Of a stretch of DNA of 24,293 nt, positions 1-7,269 are shown piece by piece. This DNA comes from an uncultured Prevotella sp. (GTDB taxonomy: Bacteria > Bacteroidota > Bacteroidia > Bacteroidales > Bacteroidaceae). A program made the position numbers and the translations under genes. The DNA lies in NCBI GenBank assembly GCA_900768785.1, contig CAAGEG010000122.1:1-24293 (forward strand). Reading direction: 5' to 3'. The notes beneath the pieces were generated by a model that was given only the letters and a program-made list of their open reading frames with translations, made no database searches and had not been told where the DNA came from. The first letter of the stretch is position 1; each line of letters starts with the position of its first letter.

Positions 1-52
1 GACTTTATAAAGTCTCACAAGCCTTGTAGGTAAAGGGCTTACGGATGTTTCT

Positions 53-113
53 AGGTCTCTTTTTGACACTTATACCGATTTTACACCTATTTCAGGTCTC
101 TTTTTGACACTTA
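53..113 (+). repeat. Tandem 20-bp direct repeat, possible IS21-type element end
   Basis: The 20-mer aggtctctttttgacactta occurs at 53-72 and again, identical, at 94-113, a 41-bp period. The second copy runs into the first codons of the susD reading frame. IS21-family elements are known to carry several short repeats at each end and often end in TGT...ACA; read outward from the left, the second copy would end in TTGACA at 104-109. No transposase gene is visible, because the element body would lie left of the window. The element assignment is an inference; the repeat itself is seen directly. Confidence 0.55.
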
Positions 114-1909
114 GGCCAAAAAATATATTTTTGTTTGGCATTGCAACAATTGCATTGACAGCATGCGATCTTGACGAATATCCACAGGATTCAATATCAC
201 CGGAAACATTCTTTAAGACCGAAAAAGAGCTTAAGCTCTATAGTAATCAATTCTATACCGTACTCCCTGATGCTTCAGACTTCTTCCAGGAAATGTCAGA
301 CCAGATAGTACATGGTTTATCATATAATGATGCTGTACGAGGATATTCCCGACAAGTTCCAAGTACAGGAGGCGGTTGGAGTTTTACTGCTTTACGACAT
401 ATTAATTATTTCTTGCAAAATCTCTATCGCTGCGAGAACGAAGAAGTTAGAAAAAAATATGAAGGACTGGCATGTTTCTGGCGTGCATACTTCTATTTCT
501 CAAAATTACAGAGATTTGGCGATACTCCATGGTACGATCAAGTAGTAACAAATGATAATGAAGAGTTACTTTACAAAGAACGTGACAGTAGAGAAGTAAT
601 AATACAGCATATTATTGAAGATTTGGACAAAGCTGCATTACAATTACCCGAGACATCGGAAAACAAATACATTGTCAATCGCTATGCGGCATTAGCACTT
701 AAAGCAAGGGCATGCTTATACGAAGGAACGTTCCGCAAGTACCATGCAGGAACAGTGTTCAATCCAACAAACTTACCATATACATATTTGCTTGAAGCGT
801 CTGCTGCAGCTGCAAAAGAAATAATAAACAGCGGTAGATATGAAATTTTCAAAACCGGAGAGAATCCTTATTACAATTTCTTTGTCAATAAGGAGAGCAA
901 AGAAAAAGAGATAATATTAGCTCGTTCATACGGTGTAGCCACACACGAGGCTTCCGCGTTTGCATTAGTAACGTCTAAAGGAGCTGCCGGTTTTACCCGT
1001 GCATTTGCACTTTCTTATCTTATGAACGACGGAAGTCGATTTACCGACAAACCCGGTTACGATAAAAAATCACTTAATGAAGAAACCATCAATCGTGATC
1101 CACGTATGAGCCAAACTATGCTTACCAAACGTTTCTCTTTTATTGATGGTACAACCGGAGTATTTCGTAAAGAACTATCCATTACCGGTTATCCCGTAGT
1201 AAAATTTGTTGAAGGATCTACAGCAATATCCGGTTCACACGTAGATATTCCTGTATTTCGTTTTGCTGAAGTTTGCCTCAATTATGCAGAAGCGCTCGCC
1301 GAGTTGGGAACAATAACACAAGCTGACATTGACATGTCAATAAACAAGTTACGTGACCGTGTTAATATGCCTCATCTTTCTCTCACAGAGGCAAATGCCA
1401 ATCCCGATCCATTCCTTATGAGTGAAGATTATGGATATAAGAATGTTGACAAAGGAGATAATTGTGGCGTTATTCTTGAAATACGTCGTGAACGTAGCAT
1501 TGAGCTTGTAATGGAAGGATTCAGATACCAAGACTTGATACGTTGGAGAGAGATTACACGTTTTGACAACCAATATACAGATGGTACAAGTAACGGTCGA
1601 GAATTTTTCGGTCCTTATGTACCGGGTAAGGGGCGCTATGACATGGACGGTGATGGAGAGATAGACTTTGTTGTCAATCCTGAATCCGGACGCGGTTATC
1701 CTGCACCTACCGGCGTAAAAGCTGTTACAATAAACAAAGATATTTTCTTAAGCGAAGGAGACAAAGGATATATCATTTCATTACAAGACATGATAAGACG
1801 TCATGACGAACAACGTGACTATCTGTATCCCATACCTATTACCGAACTTACTCTTTCACGTGGTAAATTGACACAGAACCCGGGTTGGGAAGACATTAAT
1901 CGCAATTAA
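104..1909 (+). CDS. RagB/SusD-family outer-membrane glycan-binding lipoprotein, 5' end disrupted
   Basis: SusD proteins sit on the outer surface as the lid of a SusC TonB-dependent porin and capture oligosaccharides. This one is 601 residues, a normal family length. It has a signal peptide ending in lipobox LTAC with the acylated cysteine at residue 21, followed by DLDEYPQDSISPETFF, the typical SusD N-terminus. TPR-like helices follow, and the C-terminal part has the family-typical ILEIRRERSIELVMEGFRY and a late YPIP segment. The only in-frame start is a TTG at 104 lying inside a 20-bp repeat; no ATG and no ribosome site precede it. The natural start was probably a few codons upstream and replaced by the inserted repeat. 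No susC is upstream within the window. A lipoprotein gene follows after 19 bases, so both probably share one transcript. Substrate cannot be told. Confidence 0.93.
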   Translation: MTLRPKNIFLFGIATIALTACDLDEYPQDSISPETFFKTEKELKLYSNQFYTVLPDASDFFQEMSDQIVHGLSYNDAVRGYSRQVPSTGGGWSFTALRHINYFLQNLYRCENEEVRKKYEGLACFWRAYFYFSKLQRFGDTPWYDQVVTNDNEELLYKERDSREVIIQHIIEDLDKAALQLPETSENKYIVNRYAALALKARACLYEGTFRKYHAGTVFNPTNLPYTYLLEASAAAAKEIINSGRYEIFKTGENPYYNFFVNKESKEKEIILARSYGVATHEASAFALVTSKGAAGFTRAFALSYLMNDGSRFTDKPGYDKKSLNEETINRDPRMSQTMLTKRFSFIDGTTGVFRKELSITGYPVVKFVEGSTAISGSHVDIPVFRFAEVCLNYAEALAELGTITQADIDMSINKLRDRVNMPHLSLTEANANPDPFLMSEDYGYKNVDKGDNCGVILEIRRERSIELVMEGFRYQDLIRWREITRFDNQYTDGTSNGREFFGPYVPGKGRYDMDGDGEIDFVVNPESGRGYPAPTGVKAVTINKDIFLSEGDKGYIISLQDMIRRHDEQRDYLYPIPITELTLSRGKLTQNPGWEDINRN

Positions 1910-1928
1910 AACAAAAGGAGGATAAAAT

Positions 1929-2330
1929 ATGAAAAAGACATTTTTTATAATATTGTTTACGATGGTATTCTGTCTTGTATTTACCGGATGTAGTGATGAT
2001 GACGACAGCACACCAACGCCAATATTCAGCGAAATAACCATTTCTCCACAAAAAGACGTTTATCAAGTAGGAGATAAAATACGTTTGACAGTTTCCCAAC
2101 TCACTGAAACGCCAACAGCCATTAAAGCTGCCAAATATTGGTTTTATTACGATTACGCAACAAAGGCAATGTTTGTAACACCTACAACAGACTCTAATGA
2201 GTTTATATCTCCTGAAATTACACTTACTAATGCCGGAGATGTTGAACTAAGTTTTTGGGCACAATATGATTATGCACAATATAGATATGACGGTGTAACA
2301 AAACGCATTATAATACATGTAACAGATTAA
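1929..2330 (+). CDS. Small surface-type lipoprotein of a susD operon, unknown function
   Basis: A 133-residue protein with signal peptide and lipobox FTGC, cysteine at residue 21. The next residues are SDDDD, an acidic run like the export signal that sends Bacteroidota lipoproteins to the cell surface. The rest is beta-rich with many aromatics (YWFYYDYA and a later repeat of Tyr and Asp) and looks like one immunoglobulin-like beta-sandwich. I do not recognise a named family. Its position just after susD is where SusE/SusF-type glycan-binding lipoproteins usually lie, so a small carbohydrate-binding role is a reasonable inference, though it is far shorter than SusE or SusF. The start is supported by an AGGAGG at 1916-1921, seven bases before the ATG, unusually strong for this phylum. 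Confidence 0.8.
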   Translation: MKKTFFIILFTMVFCLVFTGCSDDDDSTPTPIFSEITISPQKDVYQVGDKIRLTVSQLTETPTAIKAAKYWFYYDYATKAMFVTPTTDSNEFISPEITLTNAGDVELSFWAQYDYAQYRYDGVTKRIIIHVTD

Positions 2331-2395
2331 CAGATACATTACATTTTTATAAAAACAGTAGTTCTTCAGTTAAGGTACAATATAATTTATGTAGC

Positions 2396-2782
2396 ATGTA
2401 TAAATATGGAGTATCTGTTATAACAGTCTTGCTGATGACATTGTTTTGTGTCATCAGCGGACTTCGTGCCCAAACTCTTCCTTCTGCTCCTGACAGGATG
2501 AATCCCATAATATTGGGTAATAAGCGTATCACATTGATTACGCCGACATTATTCCGTTTGGAGTATGCCGAAGAACAGGCTTTTCTTGACAGCACAACAA
2601 TGTTGGCAAGATGCCGCGATACTATTATGCAATCGGGTTTTACTGTTAAGCCACTGCAAGGAGGCAAACAATATGAAATATCTACGAATAAGGTGCGTAT
2701 TTTAATAGACAACGACAACCTTCCATTTGGGCAAATCAACACTTGGATATATTTCAATCATAGAGGGAAAGAAAAAAAATAA
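2396..2782 (+). CDS. GH31 glycosidase, N-terminal fragment before a frameshift
   Basis: This 128-residue reading frame carries a signal peptide (about residues 1-25, cleavage near GLRAQ) and the start of the N-terminal beta-sandwich that precedes the barrel in GH31 alpha-glycosidases (RITLITPTLFRLEYAEEQAF, then a stretch about modified sugar-binding strands). It stops at TAA 2780-2782, immediately after a run of eight A at 2772-2779. If one more base is read there, the frame joins without a gap to a second frame, open from 2764 to 5505, whose first residues (KKITGRNLHSK, then NLGGSITTLDRVSHEVP and LLSSDGWYYI) are exactly the rest of this GH31 domain. So this and the next entry are one gene of about 1036 residues. 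The cause could be a real mutation, programmed slippage or a sequencing error in the homopolymer. Confidence 0.85.
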   Translation: MYKYGVSVITVLLMTLFCVISGLRAQTLPSAPDRMNPIILGNKRITLITPTLFRLEYAEEQAFLDSTTMLARCRDTIMQSGFTVKPLQGGKQYEISTNKVRILIDNDNLPFGQINTWIYFNHRGKEKK

Positions 2783-3021
2783 CAGGTCGCAATCTACATT
2801 CAAAGACTCACAACTACAATCTTGGAGGCAGTATTACCACACTTGACAGAGTAAGTCATGAGGTTCCAACAGAAGAAGGATTATTATCATCTGACGGTTG
2901 GTATTACATTATTGACAGTTGTAATGATATTTTAGTAAACGGATGGTTACAACAGCGAGACAAAAGGCATGTACAAGATCAATATTGCTTTGTCTATGGA
3001 GATGATTATCATGCAGCATTC

Positions 3022-5505
3022 ATGGATCTCGGAGCATTATCGGGGCATGTTCCTATGACTCGCAAATACATGCATGGTATTTGGTATTCACGTTGGTATC
3101 CATACGACAACAATTATATCTCAGAGCTTATCAACGGTTATAATGATAACGATTTCCCTCTGGACATATTGTCTATGGACATGGATTGGCATACACAAGA
3201 TGCAAAAGTCGGCATAGGACATAACATGACAAAAGGTTGGACAGGATTCAACTGGAACAGAAAACTTATCTCTGACCCTAAAAGCCTTATTCAAGGTCTT
3301 CTTGCCGACAGCATATATGTTACAGTAAACGAGCATCCACATGATGGTGTTCAAATAAATCAAGAATGTTATCCTGATTTCATGCGTGCAATGGGTTATA
3401 ATCCTAATGATAAGAAAACATTACTCTTTGATCCATCCGACAAAAAATATATGAGTTGCTATTTTGACTATACCAGACGGGAGAATCGTGACTATGGTGT
3501 AGCTTTTTGGTGGCTTGATTGGCAACAAGATTATTTATATCCATACATTAGAGGAACACGAACAAAGACTCTAAGTTGGCTTAACAAATTGTATTACGAA
3601 GATACCGAAGGCGGTGGATTAAGAGGCGCAAACTACAGCCGTTGGGGAGGTTGGGGAGACCATCGTCATCCAATGTATTTTTCAGGCGATGCACGTGGAA
3701 ATTGGGATGTTTTATCCTTTGAAGTAAAGCTATCACAGACTTCCGGCAATCAAGGTTGCTATTATTGGGCACACGATACGGGAGGTTTTCATGGAGGGAC
3801 AGTACCACAGTTACTTGTGAGGTGGACGCAATTTAGTGCCCTTAGTGCAGCATTACGTGTTCATGCGGCAAGGGGAAAAGACTTGGACCGTAGGCCATGG
3901 CTTTGGGGCAATGATGCGACAAAGGCAATGCGAACAGCCTATCATTTCAGAGCTGAAATAATGCCTTATTTATATAGTTGTATTAGACAGACACATGAAA
4001 CAATGCTGCCGCTAAATCGTTGCATGTTTGTAGATTATCCGCTGGAAGACAATGCATATAACCGCTATGGACAATATCTTTTTGGAGATTTATTATTGGC
4101 AGCACCTATAACCTGTCCCGGAGACAGCACAAAAAACTATTCTGCATCAAAAGAAGTTTGGTTCCCAAATGATGCCGATTGGTACGACTTCTTCACAGAC
4201 GAGCGTCATATTGGTGGCAGTGTGAAAAATATTACAAAAGACATTTTTACGTTCCCTCTTTTCGTGAAAGGCGGTAACATTTTACCTATGCAACCATATA
4301 ACCGTCGTCCTACAAGTGCACAACTTAATAAAGTTATTTTAAAAGTATATCCCGGACGTGAAAACGACAAGAATACATTTATACTTTATGAGGATGATGG
4401 TATAACAAAATTGTATGAAAATGGAGAATATGCAAAGACCCCACTGACTTACTCCCAACAAAACGGCATGGTAACCATTACGATTGGTGCTACGGTAGGT
4501 AGCTACAAAGGACAGATACCAAGTCGTAGCTACGAATTGCAACTTTGCGGTTTCTCCAATCAGCGAATTATAGCCAATATACCGGAGACTTCTATACGTA
4601 AGGAAATAAAAATAGAATTCCCTTTAAGTCTTCCTGTTGGAACGACCATAAGTGCATTTCACGGAATAAATGGTTTGACACGTGACAGTTTGATAAATGC
4701 ACGTAACAGTGGCATTGAATATATTGAAATATCTCTCTCCGGGCTTGTAAACGGGGAAAATAAAATGACATGGGAACAATTAAAGAGCCGGTTTAAAGAA
4801 ATAAAGCAATATGCAGATGAAGCAGGTATAAAAATTTGGTCCATACATATGCCTTACGAAAAAGAATGTGATCCTTCACATCCTGATAGTAAAATATTGA
4901 AGATAAGTATGGAGAAATATCAAAAATGTATAGATGCTGTAAGTGTACTAAAACCACATATCTTGCTTTATCATCCCAGTTTTTATCAATTGGAACAGGG
5001 CGACAGAGACCAACGCATTGCCATATTGGGTAAAAGCATGAAAAGCCTTAACAAGTGGGGACGCAACATTGGAGCGGAAACAGTAATAGAAAATATGCTT
5101 GGGCCTACACTTATGCGTACAGACGGATTCGTACGTGCGATCGGTCGTAATGTTGATGAAATGACAAAAATTATGAAATGTGTGCCACAAGATGTTGCAG
5201 TAGCCGTAGATACCAATCATGCCACAGACCCTGTAGAAATGATCAATACATTCGGCAATAGAGTACATACACTTCACATCAGTGATGGCAACGGCATTAA
5301 AGACCGTCATGCCATGCCCGGTAATGGTAATATAAGATGGGATGCCGTACTTGACGCACTTACACATGCTGATTATAAAGGACCATTCCTTTATGAAGTG
5401 AAAGGGAAATATATCAACAGTTTTGCACAATTGAAAAATTGTTATGACAATTTATACAACCAATGGGTAAAGAAATATATAGAAACACATTATCAATCAT
5501 TTTAA
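3022..5505 (+). CDS. GH31 alpha-glycosidase catalytic domain fused to a sugar isomerase/epimerase-like TIM barrel
   Basis: The ATG at 3022 is only the first Met of a frame open from 2764; the true N-terminus is the preceding fragment. Numbering from 3022, residues 1-400 are the GH31 barrel. FWWLDWQQD supplies the probable nucleophile Asp166 and YFSGDARGNW the probable acid/base Asp223; WAHDTGGF follows as in the family. About 400-520 form the C-terminal beta-domains. Residues about 540-820 are a second, unrelated fold of the AP-endonuclease-2/xylose-isomerase-like type. Its likely metal ligands are Glu690 (ENMLG), Asp730 and His733 (VDTNHA), His752 and Asp755 (HISDGNG) and Glu792 (FLYEV). With the upstream signal peptide, both activities would be exported. 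Alpha-glucosidase or alpha-xylosidase are the commonest GH31 activities; the barrel could isomerise, epimerise or open the released sugar. Specificity is unknown. Confidence 0.88.
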   Translation: MDLGALSGHVPMTRKYMHGIWYSRWYPYDNNYISELINGYNDNDFPLDILSMDMDWHTQDAKVGIGHNMTKGWTGFNWNRKLISDPKSLIQGLLADSIYVTVNEHPHDGVQINQECYPDFMRAMGYNPNDKKTLLFDPSDKKYMSCYFDYTRRENRDYGVAFWWLDWQQDYLYPYIRGTRTKTLSWLNKLYYEDTEGGGLRGANYSRWGGWGDHRHPMYFSGDARGNWDVLSFEVKLSQTSGNQGCYYWAHDTGGFHGGTVPQLLVRWTQFSALSAALRVHAARGKDLDRRPWLWGNDATKAMRTAYHFRAEIMPYLYSCIRQTHETMLPLNRCMFVDYPLEDNAYNRYGQYLFGDLLLAAPITCPGDSTKNYSASKEVWFPNDADWYDFFTDERHIGGSVKNITKDIFTFPLFVKGGNILPMQPYNRRPTSAQLNKVILKVYPGRENDKNTFILYEDDGITKLYENGEYAKTPLTYSQQNGMVTITIGATVGSYKGQIPSRSYELQLCGFSNQRIIANIPETSIRKEIKIEFPLSLPVGTTISAFHGINGLTRDSLINARNSGIEYIEISLSGLVNGENKMTWEQLKSRFKEIKQYADEAGIKIWSIHMPYEKECDPSHPDSKILKISMEKYQKCIDAVSVLKPHILLYHPSFYQLEQGDRDQRIAILGKSMKSLNKWGRNIGAETVIENMLGPTLMRTDGFVRAIGRNVDEMTKIMKCVPQDVAVAVDTNHATDPVEMINTFGNRVHTLHISDGNGIKDRHAMPGNGNIRWDAVLDALTHADYKGPFLYEVKGKYINSFAQLKNCYDNLYNQWVKKYIETHYQSF

Positions 5506-5516
5506 ATAACAGTACT

Positions 5517-7250
5517 ATGAAACTAAGAAATTTACTTCTAATGGCTGCCATAACGGCTTCCACAAGTTCGTTCGCAGCAGAGTATTATGTTGTTCCGGGT
5601 AATACCGTGACAGGTAACGATGGTTCTTCTTGGGAAAAAGCCATTACCATTTGGGATATTTATGAAAATGAAGCCACTGCAAAAAAAGTACAAGACAATT
5701 CAAAATATAAGAATGGCGATGTGTTCTATTTTGCAGGAGGCACATATTATCCCACATTGACATCAGGAGGAGTACCACAACGTATTTACAGAGGATACAT
5801 TTTTGTTGGAGGATGTGATCCTACCAAAGGAGCAGTTACTGAGTGGCCTAAATATCCGGTTGCCAATCCCACGATTTTCTCAGGAGATCTTAATGGTGAC
5901 GGTATTGCATCACCCGGAGATGCTAAGTGTCTTGTTTATATGCGTCTCGGCTCAAATGGTGTCAATACTGCCGAGGACCGTTACACCATTACAGATGCAC
6001 TTCTGAAGCCTCTGACATTTCATGGTTTTGAATTCAAATGCGCATATAATGAAGCAGAATGGCCGGCTTCAGAAAGTGCAGATGCATTAGTAGGATTTGG
6101 AGCTATTTGTACTATTCAAAGTTGGTGTGAATTGTATAATTGTAATGTTCATGACAACTATTCTTCCAAAGCTGCCGGTTTTCATGCCTATGGTTCTATT
6201 TATAACCTTGTTGATTGTAGTTTTTACAACAATGCAGCAAAACAGACAGGTGCAGCTGTACGCATTAACATCAATACTGACAAACGATATTCACGTGGTA
6301 CTATCGATCGTTGTAACTTTTATAACAATATACTTGAAGACAAATATGGTGCCGCTATTGCTCTAACTGCGGGAGAGATGTATATTATCAACTCTACAAT
6401 ATCCGGTAATACGGCTTATGCTGAAGGTGCCGGTATAGTTGCCAACGGTGATAATAATGCATCAAGAAAACTACATATCATTAATAGTACCATTGCAGGC
6501 AACTATTGTACAGCAGACCCTTCTGAACTATATAAAACTGATACTGAATCCGGAGCTGTTACAAATCCGGGCTCTTTGGTTGGTACAGAAGTGCGTATTG
6601 CGGCTGATGCTAATTTTGAAATGTTCAATTCTATCGTCGTTGGGAGAAATGACGATGGTACCGTAGCTTATGCTCCAATTATTATGAAAGATGCAGAAAA
6701 AGGTGAAGCTAGTCCTTTCTTCACACCTAAATGTGATTTTATCAACTTTAACTTAACAGGAACCTGTCTGCCTCTTATTGAATCTGAACGTTGGAGCTAT
6801 ATCAATGTAGGTCCGTACAACAATATGAATTCAGCAAATACATATACAGCTGTATTCGGGGAACAAGATATAACGGCAAACGATCAAAGAGTTATTGTTC
6901 CAAGCAGCGATTACCTTACATCTCTGCTAGCCCAAAATTACTATCCTGCATATGTTAGTGATGTTATAACATACGCTGGAGAGTTAGCATCTCATCCCCT
7001 CTTTGCAACCACAGGGTTCAAAGCTCCTGATCTTACCATTGACCAAACCGGTGCAAAACGTAACACACAAGATGATCAAGACTATTGCGTTGGAGCATAT
7101 GATATTTATTCCAACTCAACCGGTATAACAACCATCAATGCTGACAAACGTGTTGGCAATGATGTCATGTACAATCTGAAAGGACAGCGTGTAGGCAAGA
7201 GCTATCACGGCATTGTAATAAAAGGTGGTAAAAAAATAATCAACAAATAA
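5517..7250 (+). CDS. Secreted right-handed parallel beta-helix protein with C-terminal tail
   Basis: Taking the ATG at 5517 gives 577 residues beginning with a clear signal peptide (MKLRNLLLMAAITASTSSFA, cleavage near AAE). An in-frame ATG at 5463 would overlap the previous gene and bury the signal, so I reject it. After cleavage comes YYVVPGNTVTGNDGSSWEKA, the usual opening of choice-of-anchor-Q or pectate-lyase-like beta-helix proteins. Repeated coils follow (NCNVHDNYSSKAAGF, RCNFYNNILEDKYGAAI, NSTISGNTAYAEGAGI, NSTIAGNYC). The helix ends in IDQTGAKRNTQ and VGAYDIY. Residues about 536-577 are the tail shared with the next two proteins. Such helices are polysaccharide lyases, hydrolases or adhesins; I see no assignable catalytic residues. 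It starts 11 bases after the GH31 fusion and belongs to the same operon. Confidence 0.85.
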   Translation: MKLRNLLLMAAITASTSSFAAEYYVVPGNTVTGNDGSSWEKAITIWDIYENEATAKKVQDNSKYKNGDVFYFAGGTYYPTLTSGGVPQRIYRGYIFVGGCDPTKGAVTEWPKYPVANPTIFSGDLNGDGIASPGDAKCLVYMRLGSNGVNTAEDRYTITDALLKPLTFHGFEFKCAYNEAEWPASESADALVGFGAICTIQSWCELYNCNVHDNYSSKAAGFHAYGSIYNLVDCSFYNNAAKQTGAAVRININTDKRYSRGTIDRCNFYNNILEDKYGAAIALTAGEMYIINSTISGNTAYAEGAGIVANGDNNASRKLHIINSTIAGNYCTADPSELYKTDTESGAVTNPGSLVGTEVRIAADANFEMFNSIVVGRNDDGTVAYAPIIMKDAEKGEASPFFTPKCDFINFNLTGTCLPLIESERWSYINVGPYNNMNSANTYTAVFGEQDITANDQRVIVPSSDYLTSLLAQNYYPAYVSDVITYAGELASHPLFATTGFKAPDLTIDQTGAKRNTQDDQDYCVGAYDIYSNSTGITTINADKRVGNDVMYNLKGQRVGKSYHGIVIKGGKKIINK

Positions 7251-7269
7251 CAATCATAAATAATTAGTT

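Noticed and set aside
45..107. ATG at 45 as the start of susD
   Set aside because: It is in a different frame from susD and reaches TGA inside the second repeat copy after about 20 codons.
53..113. Site-specific invertible promoter of the Bacteroidota phase-variation type
   Set aside because: The repeats are direct, not inverted, and 41 bp apart, so they could not invert the DNA between them.
4948..5430. 160-residue minus-strand open frame
   Set aside because: It is antisense to the TIM-barrel domain, has no family-like sequence and is rich in Cys, His and Ile as expected of a shadow frame.
5463..5516. In-frame ATG at 5463 as start of the beta-helix gene
   Set aside because: It overlaps the end of the GH31 fusion and places 18 polar residues before the signal peptide; 5517 gives a normal exported protein.
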